Below are positions 17,383-27,259 of a DNA stretch of 64,000 nucleotides, piece by piece. How positions within the stretch are numbered: position 1 is the first letter of the stretch; every line of letters begins with the position of its first letter. The DNA comes from Methanobacterium sp. UBA44 (GTDB taxonomy: Archaea; Methanobacteriota; Methanobacteria; Methanobacteriales; Methanobacteriaceae): assembly GCA_002494885.1 (NCBI GenBank), contig DACV01000007.1, positions 1 through 64,000 on the forward strand, written 5' to 3'. The notes beneath the pieces are model-generated. The model was given only the letters and a program-made list of their open reading frames with translations, ran no database searches and had not been told where the DNA came from. Position numbers and translations under genes: made by a program.

Positions 17383-18828
17383 CTAAACTCGGAGTAATTT
17401 TTTAAAGAATTCAAATTCCTTCATTGAAATACCTTTTAAAAGTATAATAACTACCATATAGACCAGAGAGGATATAAAAATTGTAATTAAAATCCAGACA
17501 ACGCTTACTGGTTTTATGTATAGGATTACAGAAGACATGATTATTGAAGCAAATATACTTTTTAAGATAAATTTTAAATCAAAATGGACTTTTATGTATT
17601 TATTAGAGTAAAAGATCGCTGCTGCACAGGTAAATGCATAAGCAATAAGCGTAGTAATGGCTGCTGCAATTATACCATACAATGGTACGAATATTATATT
17701 TAAAATAATATTAAGAACAGCAGCAATAATCCACATGGTGCCTATTATCTTTGTCTTCTTTTTTAGGGCTAATATTTGACTTATAATACCATATATGCCC
17801 ACAAGACAGGCGCTTAAAGCCACGAAAGGCGTTATTAAATAACCATTTTTGGCTATTTCTGCAGTACTTAATAGTGTAAGCAGTGGTTCTGACAGTAATG
17901 ATAATCCAAATGTTGCAGGTATGGCTACTAAGAGAAAATATTTAAGTGAATACTGTAAATGCAAATTTACTTCTTCTAATTTATTTTGATCATAATAGGA
18001 AGATAGTAATGAAGGCAAAAGGAAAGCGAATGGCGCCATAAACATTGCTATAATATTTCCAAGTGTGTAACCTGGAGAGTAATATCCTACATAGGTTGTT
18101 CCCAGTATAATTCCTATGACATAACGGTCGCTTAGATCTACAGTATAAGTAGATAAATTACTGGGGACTGTAGGTATTCCAAATGATAAATAATCTCTAA
18201 TTTTTTTAAATTTAGGAATATTAAAACCAATTTGATGAATTATAAATATTAATGCACTTATGGCAACCAGGATTTGCGCTAAAAGATATCCAAACACTAT
18301 TCCTGTTATTTTATAATCCAATTGAATGAAGATTACTACTAAAAACACCATAAAATAAGTCTGAATTAGAGATAGTACAGAAAATATCTTCATCTGCTGA
18401 TAAGTTCGAAAATAGGTGAAAAAAGATGAAATCATTATACTCACAAATACTGTTACAGCTAAAATAATAGTAATACCTGTATTTCCATTAAAAAGAACTA
18501 ATGCTAATTGCTTAGAGAATAAAAGCATTATAAACAATGTAATTAATCCCATAATTAACAATACAAAAGTAATAGAATAAAATTCTTCACGAATTATCTT
18601 TTTATCATGTTCGACTGCTAAAAATCTAAGCATTGAGTATGGAAGTCCTAAATTTACCAGTAAGGGTATAAATGCTACAGTAGCAATAAAAAGGCTCCAA
18701 ACCCCATAATCCTGAATTGAAAGATTTTTTGATAGAACTGGCACTAAAATAAGGGAGCTTAAACTTATAAGTATATTTGTAATCCCTACCAGTCCAATTC
18801 TCTGTACAAAAAGTTTATATTCGTCCAA
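17383..18828 (-). CDS. Polysaccharide flippase (Wzx/RfbX family)
   Basis: 481 residues with about 14 membrane helices, the size and pattern of MATE-like oligosaccharide flippases. The N-terminal segment (RIGLVGITNILISLSSLI, VLSKNLSIQDYGVWSLF) is the typical Polysacc_synt start. It would move lipid-linked glycan repeat units across the membrane. The next gene upstream on the strand is a glycosyltransferase, about 50 bases away, likely in one operon. Substrate is unknown; the nonulosonate-containing glycan is the natural candidate. Confidence 0.85.
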   Translation of the reverse strand: MDEYKLFVQRIGLVGITNILISLSSLILVPVLSKNLSIQDYGVWSLFIATVAFIPLLVNLGLPYSMLRFLAVEHDKKIIREEFYSITFVLLIMGLITLFIMLLFSKQLALVLFNGNTGITIILAVTVFVSIMISSFFTYFRTYQQMKIFSVLSLIQTYFMVFLVVIFIQLDYKITGIVFGYLLAQILVAISALIFIIHQIGFNIPKFKKIRDYLSFGIPTVPSNLSTYTVDLSDRYVIGIILGTTYVGYYSPGYTLGNIIAMFMAPFAFLLPSLLSSYYDQNKLEEVNLHLQYSLKYFLLVAIPATFGLSLLSEPLLTLLSTAEIAKNGYLITPFVALSACLVGIYGIISQILALKKKTKIIGTMWIIAAVLNIILNIIFVPLYGIIAAAITTLIAYAFTCAAAIFYSNKYIKVHFDLKFILKSIFASIIMSSVILYIKPVSVVWILITIFISSLVYMVVIILLKGISMKEFEFFKKLLRV

Positions 18829-18877
18829 AAACTCACCTGGGCTTTAATATCTCTATTTTAATATAAATTGTTTCAAA

Positions 18878-20137
18878 CTATAATATTATTTCATTAATAA
18901 GTTCTAAAAATCGTTTCTCAAGTCCTCCTCTCGGAGTTTCAATATAACTTTCTCTAACCGGACGATAAAATGAAGATAATTCACCATTTTTTATACCTTT
19001 CAGATAACTTTCCAATTCATCAAATGTTTCAACAGATTTTGAGCATGCACCCAGTTTTTCATAATCATCAGTTGGATAATCATAGTTTTTAAGTTGTATG
19101 GTTAATCTTGAATTTAAATTTGCTTCAACCAAAGCTGTAGAATCAAATCCAACAAAAACGTCTCCTTTTTCAAGGGATTCAATCATTGTTTCTCCTGGAT
19201 GAGTAAATTTTATATTTTTAAGTTCTGATCTTAATAAATTTAAATCTTCAAGGGGATGAGGTCTAAAAATAAAATCAAAATTTAAATCATTACAGATTCT
19301 GTTTAAATTCCTAACAGCATCTACCTTATAAATTAACAGATCTTCATTGAACTGCTCATAAGGCTGACCCAAATAGGTTACTAATAACTTTTCTTTCTTT
19401 AATTGATTATATTTCTTTACTGGATAAGGGTAGCCAAGTATTTTTACCTGATCTTCTCTTTTGATGTTATTTTTTACATAGAAATCTTTATAGTACTCAC
19501 CCCAGACAAACAGGTGATCTACTTCTCTACCTGTGGCTGTATAGTTACCTACAAGAACTCCATGTTGAATTTCTACTGTAGGAATTCCTAATTCCCTTGC
19601 AACAAAAATTATGGCCCGATTAATAGGAACAGAATCGTTATGCATAATTATAAGATCAAGATTTATTGATCTAAGATGTTCAGTTAATTCATTCAGTCCC
19701 TGCTGAAGACTGTCAGCATCGCTATTGATAATTCCCCTGTACAAATTTATATAACATTTATTTGAAATAGGGCTAAAAGAAATGTTTGAAGTTAACAATT
19801 TAAAAATAGAACTAAAAGAAGTCTCTATATGTGATGCAATAAAATTGTAGGGAAGTGAATTGAACAAAGCAGGGTATTTACTTAGTAAAGGACCAATCCA
19901 AATTTTCTTTCTGTTTAAAGGATGTATATTACTTCCAGATCCTACAGTACTGTAAAAAATTCCCTGCTTTAGCTTATTTATTCTTGAAAAAGAATTATTT
20001 GAATTTTCTAAATTATTAAGGTCTGTTTTTAATGAATTTAACCATGTATTGCGCGTATTTAAGCATTCTTCTTTTCCTTTCCTGAAATATTCCCCTTTAA
20101 TGTAGGATATATTAAGTAAACTACTTCCATCAATCAT
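18878..20137 (-). CDS. Putative GT-B glycosyltransferase (capsule/CDP-glycerol transferase-like)
   Basis: 419 residues, soluble, no membrane helix. Motifs IPTVEIQHGVLVGNYT (about residue 185) and FDFIFRPHPLEDLN (about 290), then GFDSTALVEANL, are the HG / RPHP / Ser-Thr loop pattern of CDP-glycerol, Kdo and polysialyl-type transferases that use CMP or CDP donors. The N-terminal third is not recognised. Next to a CMP-nonulosonate pathway and a flippase, it is a good candidate for the transferase that uses CMP-nonulosonate; this is inference. The start ATG lacks a strong ribosome binding site. Confidence 0.6.
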   Translation of the reverse strand: MIDGSSLLNISYIKGEYFRKGKEECLNTRNTWLNSLKTDLNNLENSNNSFSRINKLKQGIFYSTVGSGSNIHPLNRKKIWIGPLLSKYPALFNSLPYNFIASHIETSFSSIFKLLTSNISFSPISNKCYINLYRGIINSDADSLQQGLNELTEHLRSINLDLIIMHNDSVPINRAIIFVARELGIPTVEIQHGVLVGNYTATGREVDHLFVWGEYYKDFYVKNNIKREDQVKILGYPYPVKKYNQLKKEKLLVTYLGQPYEQFNEDLLIYKVDAVRNLNRICNDLNFDFIFRPHPLEDLNLLRSELKNIKFTHPGETMIESLEKGDVFVGFDSTALVEANLNSRLTIQLKNYDYPTDDYEKLGACSKSVETFDELESYLKGIKNGELSSFYRPVRESYIETPRGGLEKRFLELINEIIL

Positions 20138-20361
20138 ATTTTTTCACATTTTGAAAGATTATAAAAACAAAAAACTAATTCTTTATTTTCTCTTATTTAA
20201 GTCCTTTTAAATTTTAACATATATTAAACTAAGTAATTATATACTAGTTTAGTAGAAATAAATGTACTTGTTATATTATACACAAAAATGTCTTTTATTT
20301 GTTGTTCCCTGTCTATATTATGATATTATCCAATTATTTTGTCTCATAGGAGTATTACAAT

Positions 20362-21486
20362 ATGAAAATTCTTAACGTTAAAGTAGGCCCACCTGCTGAC
20401 GATTACTCAGCATGGATAAGAAAAATTAAAATAGCAAATTTAATGATGAATTTAGGCCATGAAATGGATTTTGTTATTTATACAGGATTGGACGATTTTA
20501 ACGAAGAGATTGGAAAACAGATTAACTTTCCCTATGAAATTGTTAAAGTTTCGCCTCTTAACATTTATTCTAAACATTTTAAGAAAATAAAAGAAGGTAA
20601 TTACGATATAGTGTTTTGTAACGGTCAGTTAACTCATGCTGTGCTGTTTTTAACTAAATTTAAAGATGTTAAGTTCATTATGGATAAACATGGTGACATA
20701 GTGAAAGAATTTCTCTTATACGAAGAGGGTTTGAAGTTCAGACCCTCTTCTATCATTAGATATCTTTTTTTAAAAACAATTGACTTTTTAAATCTCCATT
20801 TTTCAGATAAAATAACATGCGTATCGCATAAAATGATTGAAGATCTTTATAACCGCGGTCTTACGCCCAATAAGGCTGCATACGTTACTAATGGTATTGA
20901 TTTGGGCTTATTTAAAGAACCTGAAAGTTCTAAAATCCAGGAAATAAAGGACGAGTTAAATATTAATAATAGAATGATTTTTACTTATTTAGGGGCCTGT
21001 GAAAAGTGGCAGGGAGTAGATGGGTTCATTGAAGCGGCAAAAAAGCTAAAGGATCATGATGAAATAGCATTTGTTATTGTTGGGGGCAATAAAGGGAAAA
21101 AAGATGGTAACATCAGATACGTTCCTAAAATTCCTCAAAATGAAGTGGTGAATTATTATGCTATAAGTGATGTTTTGGTTTTACCACGCCCTGGCCATCC
21201 TGCTGCAGAAGTAGCAGCTCCCACCAAATTCCCAGAATATCTTGCTATGGGAAAACCTGTTTTAACCACCGAAGTGGGAGATGCAGCAATATTTGTAAGA
21301 GAAAATCATTGCGGTATAGTTATAAAAAATAATGAACCTCAAAATTTAATTGAAGGGATATTAGAATTAAAAAATAAAGATAAAGATGAATTGGAAAAAA
21401 TGGGCATTAATTCTAAAAAATTAGCTCAAAAAGAGTTTTCAATGGAAAAAATGGCCTCTGATCTTTTTAATGCTCTTTCCAATTAG
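20362..21486 (+). CDS. Glycosyltransferase family 4 protein
   Basis: 374 residues with a GT-B fold. ITCVSHKMIEDLYNRG and YVTNGIDLGLF mark the domain boundary. The C-terminal half has FTYLGACEKWQGVDGFIEAA and TKFPEYLAMGKPVLTTEVGD with the family Glu. A retaining transferase using a nucleotide sugar at the inner membrane face is expected. AGGAG lies nine bases before the ATG. It is followed by a second GT4 gene 26 bases later, so they are co-transcribed. Confidence 0.8.
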   Translation: MKILNVKVGPPADDYSAWIRKIKIANLMMNLGHEMDFVIYTGLDDFNEEIGKQINFPYEIVKVSPLNIYSKHFKKIKEGNYDIVFCNGQLTHAVLFLTKFKDVKFIMDKHGDIVKEFLLYEEGLKFRPSSIIRYLFLKTIDFLNLHFSDKITCVSHKMIEDLYNRGLTPNKAAYVTNGIDLGLFKEPESSKIQEIKDELNINNRMIFTYLGACEKWQGVDGFIEAAKKLKDHDEIAFVIVGGNKGKKDGNIRYVPKIPQNEVVNYYAISDVLVLPRPGHPAAEVAAPTKFPEYLAMGKPVLTTEVGDAAIFVRENHCGIVIKNNEPQNLIEGILELKNKDKDELEKMGINSKKLAQKEFSMEKMASDLFNALSN

Positions 21487-21512
21487 TAAACTACTATATA
21501 TATGGTGTAAAA

Positions 21513-22715
21513 ATGAAAATTTGCTTTATGGTAATTTCCAGTGGATGGGGAGGTGGAGAAAACGTCGTTCATCAAATGGTAAGCTCTTTAATTAAAAGAA
21601 ATATCGAAGTTTCAATTATTTTAAATAATGAAATAAAAGAATATTTCAAAGACCTTGATATTGAAATAATGGATTTAGGAAGCTTATTTGATCCTAAATC
21701 TTTGTTTAAAATGATTTTAAATCCAGAAACTTCAGTTTCTTCCCTAAATCCAAAGCCAATCAAGGTTTTAAATTTATTATTAATGTTCACCTACTTTTTC
21801 AGAGTTAAAAAGAGAATAAACAATTATTTAAAGGAAAGTAACATTGATATAATTCATTCACATATTGAGTATTCGGATATTTTATGTTACATCCTTAACA
21901 GCGCTGATGAAGATGTTAAATGGCTGGGCAATATACATGGGCCCTGGTTCTCCTTATTTTATAGCAAATCTAAATTTTCATCTGTATCCAACTTCTTTAT
22001 AATTAAATTTTTAAAAAGAGCATTTAAAAGGATGGATAAGATTGTTTTTGTGAGCGAATATCTCTATAATGAATCAAAAAAAGTTTTTGGAGACATAGTT
22101 AACGATAAAGGCAAAATTATCCTTAATGGAATCAACACTTTCAATATAGATAAAGAAAAAACCCTTAATTTAAAAGAAGGATTTAATATTCTTTTCCCTG
22201 GAGGCCCTAAATTAAAAAAAGGTGGAGATATATTAATTGAGGCTATTAAAGATTTGATTAATGAAATACCCGAATTAAATCTTTATATAGCTTTAAATGT
22301 GCCAGAAAATCATCTTATCAGACAACTGGTAAAGAAATACCATCTGGAAAATCACGTTAATTTTGTTGGATTTTTAAAACCCAATGAATATATGGCCCTT
22401 TTAAACTCTGTAGATCTTTTAGCAATGCCTTCAAGAATGGAGCCTTTTGGAATGGTATATTTAGAAGCTATGTCCCTGGGCATTCCTGTAATAGCCAGTA
22501 ACGTGGGCGGAGGTGTTGAAATAATTAAAAATCACCGTAATGGTATATTAATCTCTCCAGAACCTAATGAAGTAGCTGATGCAATATTAGATCTGTATAT
22601 AAATACTGATAAGAGAGAAAAAATATCTAAAAACAATTTAAACGATATTAAAAATTTTGAATGGTCCTCTACTATTGAAAGATACATTGAACTTTATTCT
22701 GAATTAATCAAATAA
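21513..22715 (+). CDS. Glycosyltransferase family 4 protein
   Basis: 400 residues. The N-terminal GWGGGENVVHQMV loop binds the donor. The C-terminal Rossmann fold has ILFPGGPKLKKGGDIL, and the catalytic EPFGMVYLEAMSLGIPV motif shows the E-x7-E spacing of family 4. GGTGT precedes ATG 21513. It converges on the DUF2206 gene with only eight bases between stops. Sugar specificity cannot be read from the sequence. Confidence 0.8.
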   Translation: MKICFMVISSGWGGGENVVHQMVSSLIKRNIEVSIILNNEIKEYFKDLDIEIMDLGSLFDPKSLFKMILNPETSVSSLNPKPIKVLNLLLMFTYFFRVKKRINNYLKESNIDIIHSHIEYSDILCYILNSADEDVKWLGNIHGPWFSLFYSKSKFSSVSNFFIIKFLKRAFKRMDKIVFVSEYLYNESKKVFGDIVNDKGKIILNGINTFNIDKEKTLNLKEGFNILFPGGPKLKKGGDILIEAIKDLINEIPELNLYIALNVPENHLIRQLVKKYHLENHVNFVGFLKPNEYMALLNSVDLLAMPSRMEPFGMVYLEAMSLGIPVIASNVGGGVEIIKNHRNGILISPEPNEVADAILDLYINTDKREKISKNNLNDIKNFEWSSTIERYIELYSELIK

Positions 22716-22723
22716 AATATAAG

Positions 22724-24859
22724 CTACATTCCTCTAATTCTTACTTCAGATCTACCGTTTTCATATATCAGGTTAGAACTGGAAATAATTGGCTCATAGT
22801 AAACCATTTCTTTTATTATTGTTGGGTCCTTAAATAAAATACCCTTATTAATATTAATATACCTCAATAAAATGTATCCCTTTAGTTTTTGATTATTTAC
22901 CAGCACATTATGGTATTTAAGATCAAAACGGCCCAAAAGCAATCTATTAATGGCAGATCCGTCTGTATATATCTGTGTATCGTTTATATAATGGTTCTTT
23001 AGCCACTCAGCCCCCATTATTTCCTGATCATATACAAAATACTCATTTCTGAGGTTACCATCATTTTCATAGTATGGAGAATATTGTGTTCCATAAAAAT
23101 GATACTGCAAGTATGTATTACAAGAAAATAGGGCTATAATTAATATAAATAATATTAAATACTTTGATTTAGGTTTTTTAATAATTTCAGAGATTTTTCC
23201 CCCTCCAATTACAAAAAGAGGAGCTAAAAATATTAATGATTGGATAAATACCCTTTCTGCAGGATAATGAATAGATAAATTAGGCACTATAACCAGAAAC
23301 GCAAGTAAAGCAACTGAAATCAAAATTCCTATGAGGAATCTAATATCTAATTTCGGATTTTTTGCCCTATAACTTGAGATAAGAACCAGTAAACCAATAA
23401 ATATAACTAAAAATACAGTATCATGAACAAATGCACTAATCAGATTAGGTACTGAATTTATTCCTATTCCAAACATGGCCAGTATCATATTGTCCTTTGT
23501 ACCCTCTGTAAATCCTCCAGTAAATCCTGTATCCTGTAGAACCTGGGATGTTCTGTCAATTACGTACATTCCACCACTTACCTGTACCTGAGCAACCAGG
23601 AGATACCATATAAATACAAACAGTAAAAAAGGGATTATTATTTCAAAATTTGTAAATAATATTTTGTTGTTTTTTCCTGATAGTCTTTTTAGCAGGCTCT
23701 TTAGGAAAGGTAGCAAAAGCATGGGAACCAGTAAAGCAAGTGCAAGATATGATGTGGCATAATGAGATAATACTATCGAAATCATGAATAAAAGCAATAA
23801 AACTTTTTTAGGAAGCTTTTCCAGTTCATCATCAAATAGAACCATTACAGATAAGAAAAAGAACACCAGTGCAATTAGCTGTCTAACACTTCCCATAGAA
23901 GCTATAAAAAAGGCCATGAATATTATTAATAGGGACGCAAAGAAGGCTCCTCTATCACCAATATATCTCTGGAAGACATTAAATGAAATTAATGGGATAA
24001 TAGAACCTATTACTGCACAAAATAATTTAAATACATATTCGCTATTTATGTTTGATAAAACCTGATAAACTGCTGGAAGTATGGTAATGCTGAGACATGC
24101 ATTGAATGAATCATAGAAATTAGAGATATCCCAGCGATAACTGCCTAAAGTTAACTTGAAACAATAAAATTCCTTATGAATATCTCTACCCACGAGATGA
24201 TTTGATGTTAAACCGGCCATTAAAAGCAAACTTAAACCTATCATCCACAAAGCAATTGGATAAGTTATTGGGGGGATTTTATCCCTAAGATAAGTTAATA
24301 ATAAGATATACAAAGGGATTGAAAGTAACATTACCAGCAGAATAAGGTTACTTCCATTAATGTTCATTATATATGTTCCAAAAATAGCCATGAATGGAAA
24401 TATGAATGCTAAAATTAATGGAAATAATAATTTTCCATTCAAATCAGTTTTAAAGTTAAATACATTTGTTATTTCATTATTCCTTTTATACACTACATAT
24501 AAAAGTATCAATACTATAGCATTTAACAAAATAAGAACATGTAACAATGATAATGGTTTATTAATAAGCGGATATGTAATATTCAGCAATAATCCGGCGA
24601 AGATCATTATTGAAACGCTTATTCCAATAATTAATGCTATTTTTCTGGTTAAATCTAATTTATTTAATTTTAAAAGTTGAATAACTAAAATACCAGGCAC
24701 AGAAGTAAAAAAGACGAAGCTAAAGAGTTCTCTAACAAAAGGAATATCCAGTACAATAAATATATCTGTTAAAAGAAGTGCAATTAGTGGTATTAAAAAA
24801 CACTCTCTAGAACCCAAATTGCCTATTTTAAGATTTTTGATGTCTTTAATGATATTCAT
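22724..24859 (-). CDS. Large multi-spanning membrane protein (DUF2206-like)
   Basis: 711 residues with about 15 hydrophobic helices and a C-terminal soluble part of about 100 residues (MGAEWLKNHYINDTQIYTD). The loop GRDIHKEFYCFKLT after the middle helices resembles the acidic loop of GT-C enzymes, and the layout matches DUF2206 proteins of methanogens (family named from memory). It lies eight bases after a GT4 gene on the same strand and is probably translated with it. A role in lipid-linked sugar transfer is inferred. Confidence 0.7.
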   Translation of the reverse strand: MNIIKDIKNLKIGNLGSRECFLIPLIALLLTDIFIVLDIPFVRELFSFVFFTSVPGILVIQLLKLNKLDLTRKIALIIGISVSIMIFAGLLLNITYPLINKPLSLLHVLILLNAIVLILLYVVYKRNNEITNVFNFKTDLNGKLLFPLILAFIFPFMAIFGTYIMNINGSNLILLVMLLSIPLYILLLTYLRDKIPPITYPIALWMIGLSLLLMAGLTSNHLVGRDIHKEFYCFKLTLGSYRWDISNFYDSFNACLSITILPAVYQVLSNINSEYVFKLFCAVIGSIIPLISFNVFQRYIGDRGAFFASLLIIFMAFFIASMGSVRQLIALVFFFLSVMVLFDDELEKLPKKVLLLLFMISIVLSHYATSYLALALLVPMLLLPFLKSLLKRLSGKNNKILFTNFEIIIPFLLFVFIWYLLVAQVQVSGGMYVIDRTSQVLQDTGFTGGFTEGTKDNMILAMFGIGINSVPNLISAFVHDTVFLVIFIGLLVLISSYRAKNPKLDIRFLIGILISVALLAFLVIVPNLSIHYPAERVFIQSLIFLAPLFVIGGGKISEIIKKPKSKYLILFILIIALFSCNTYLQYHFYGTQYSPYYENDGNLRNEYFVYDQEIMGAEWLKNHYINDTQIYTDGSAINRLLLGRFDLKYHNVLVNNQKLKGYILLRYININKGILFKDPTIIKEMVYYEPIISSSNLIYENGRSEVRIRGM

Positions 24860-24866
24860 GTCAGTT

Positions 24867-26075
24867 TCATTCCTTAATTAATTCTCTGTATACACTTTCC
24901 AGCTTTTCTATGTGAATATCCATGGTATATTTCTTTCCAGATTCAAAAGCACCTTTTTCCAGGCTTTTCAATTTATAAGGATTATCAATAAGGTACTGGA
25001 GTTTATTCTTCAATTCATCAACGTTTCCAGGCTCAAATAAAAAACCATTAACTCCTTCCTCTATTAATTCTGGAATTCCTCCAATTTTACTTCCAATTAC
25101 AGGAGTTCCATTCATTAAGCTTTCATAAATCACCATGGGAGAATTATCAAAACAAACTGATGGAACTACAATGATGTTTGCATTCTCATGAAAATTTAAA
25201 AGCTCTTTACCCTTTACAAATCCGTGAAACAATATTCTTTTATCATCTTTTGCCATTTCTTTTAAGTTAGATTCTTCACTGCCTTTTCCAAGAATATGGA
25301 GTTTAATGTTTTCATTTTTAATGTTCTTAAAAGCTTCGATCAGTATGTGCACACCTTTGTGATTTACCAGAGAACCTGCATAGAGAATGTCAATTGTTTC
25401 ATATTCCTTTTTGGGCTTTTTACCATCTATCGATACACCAAGAGGGATTTTAAGACTCTTAGATCCCTCCAAAAAGCCACTCTGTGATAAAGTATCTAAA
25501 ATAAATTGTGAAGGAGCTATAACCATATCTGGCTTGTTTCCCACAATTTTTCTGGATAAAGACTGATACATCTTACAAAATGGATGAGGATCATAACAAA
25601 TTTCCCCATTAGAATTCAAAAGCAGTGTTCTACGACATAAAAGAAGATAATCATGGACCATGAAAACAGAAGGTATTTTAAGACTCTTTACAGCATCAAA
25701 AACCGATAGAGAAATCCATACAGGAGTATGGATGTGAACAACATCTGGTTTTTCTTTTTTTAATATATTTTTAATGACCAGATAAGGATGTAAATTCCAT
25801 ATATCAATTGCATTCAATATTGCCCTCTGAAACATGGATTTTTCATCAGAATAAATCCATGAAAATATGTTAAGAGGATAAAATCGATGCACTTTAATTT
25901 CACCGTCCATTTCCAATGATGGTTTTAATGAAGATAAGCCATCAAAGGGTTTTGTGGTTATTACCACAACTTCATGGCCCTTTTTTACTAATTCTTTAGA
26001 AATTCTCTCTGCATATATGTCAGCACCACCTGAAACATATGGAGGATACGTATAGATAATCTGGCAAATTTTCAT
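24867..26075 (-). CDS. Glycosyltransferase family 4 protein
   Basis: 402 residues. YVSGGADIYAERISKELVKK at the N-terminus and VHIHTPVW are typical GT4 donor-side motifs. The C-terminal half shows DILYAGSLVNHKGVHIL and the catalytic SPMVIYESLMNGTPVIGS. It heads a two-gene unit with the DUF2206 protein. The conserved CYDPHPFCKMYQ segment suggests the subgroup that includes archaeal surface-glycan mannosyl/glucosyltransferases, but the sugar is unknown. Confidence 0.82.
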   Translation of the reverse strand: MKICQIIYTYPPYVSGGADIYAERISKELVKKGHEVVVITTKPFDGLSSLKPSLEMDGEIKVHRFYPLNIFSWIYSDEKSMFQRAILNAIDIWNLHPYLVIKNILKKEKPDVVHIHTPVWISLSVFDAVKSLKIPSVFMVHDYLLLCRRTLLLNSNGEICYDPHPFCKMYQSLSRKIVGNKPDMVIAPSQFILDTLSQSGFLEGSKSLKIPLGVSIDGKKPKKEYETIDILYAGSLVNHKGVHILIEAFKNIKNENIKLHILGKGSEESNLKEMAKDDKRILFHGFVKGKELLNFHENANIIVVPSVCFDNSPMVIYESLMNGTPVIGSKIGGIPELIEEGVNGFLFEPGNVDELKNKLQYLIDNPYKLKSLEKGAFESGKKYTMDIHIEKLESVYRELIKE

Positions 26076-26141
26076 TAATCGAAAACCTCATTAATTCTTT
26101 TATATAGTGTTAAAATTATGCTCATTTAATATTTATAAACT

Positions 26142-27164
26142 TTAATTCTTATTCAATTTCCCTAATCTTCTAAATTCTTCCATACACCAGCTTAAAGAAG
26201 CTATCAGACCCATTTCAAACATCTGTGAATCTGAAATTTTTCTGTTTTTTTGAATTTTTTTCCTTTTCTCAAGGGTCTTGGGGATATTTTTCAGGAAGTA
26301 GTAATCTCCCTTAAGCACCGCTTTTATAAGCTCAAAATTTCCACCTGCTAAAAAGCCAGCTATGCGAATAATGTCAAACCCTGTTGAGATAATAAGACCT
26401 GAAATTATATTTTTAATTGAAAAATTCTTTAAAATATTGGTCAGCCGGTTTTTCTGTACATGAAAAACCCTGAAAGGAGTTTCTCTTTTTCCTCCAGTAG
26501 CACCATATTTATGATAAACTACAGATGAAGGTATAAAAAATGTTTTATGCCCCTCTAACCAGCATCTCCATCCGAAATCAACGTCCTCGAGGTACGCAAA
26601 GTAATCCTTATCAAATCCTCCCATTTTCTCAAATAACGACTTTTTGAGTAGCATGGAACATCCTGAAGGGGAACCAACATACCTTATTTCATTGTATTCC
26701 TCTAAATCAGGTTTTGCAAAGTTTATATCGAGCCCGCTGCCCATTGGAGTAATTATTCCGCCAATGGTATTTATATCATGGGGAGGATCATAAAATAAGA
26801 CTTTACTGGAGTAGATATTGTCTTCCCCATAAACTTTTGCAGCATTAACAAGCTCTATTAACCATTTTCCATCAACCATTGTATCATTATTTAAAAAAAC
26901 TATAAATTCTGATTCAGCACATTCTGCTCCTTTATTGGTCCCTTCAGCAAATCCATAATTTTTATCAAGGGAAATTATCCTGATCTCCGGATAAATATCC
27001 TTTGCTAATTGAATGGAATTATCAGAAGATGCATTATCCAGTAAAATAACTTCATAATTGCTGTATTCAATATTTTTTAGTGAACTCATGCATTCATCAA
27101 GGTGCTCTTCACCATTATAATTTGTAATTATTATACTGACAGTTGGATTATCTGAATTAGCCAT
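26142..27164 (-). CDS. Glycosyltransferase family 2 protein
   Basis: 340 residues. The GT-A domain has SIIITNYNGEEHLDECM (9-25), LLDNASSDNS, and FLNNDTMVDGKW as the metal-binding motif. EDVDFGWRCWLEG holds the catalytic acid and is characteristic of rhamnosyl/galactofuranosyl-type GT2 enzymes. A hydrophobic stretch near 250-270 may touch the membrane. It is one of three GT2 genes in a row on this strand. Confidence 0.82.
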   Translation of the reverse strand: MANSDNPTVSIIITNYNGEEHLDECMSSLKNIEYSNYEVILLDNASSDNSIQLAKDIYPEIRIISLDKNYGFAEGTNKGAECAESEFIVFLNNDTMVDGKWLIELVNAAKVYGEDNIYSSKVLFYDPPHDINTIGGIITPMGSGLDINFAKPDLEEYNEIRYVGSPSGCSMLLKKSLFEKMGGFDKDYFAYLEDVDFGWRCWLEGHKTFFIPSSVVYHKYGATGGKRETPFRVFHVQKNRLTNILKNFSIKNIISGLIISTGFDIIRIAGFLAGGNFELIKAVLKGDYYFLKNIPKTLEKRKKIQKNRKISDSQMFEMGLIASLSWCMEEFRRLGKLNKN

Positions 27165-27259
27165 TTTAACACTGCTACTATTTTTTGAAAACTTAATTAA
27201 GCACGATGCTGGAATTATTAATTCTATTATTAATATGATTTATATTGATTTATCTAAAT

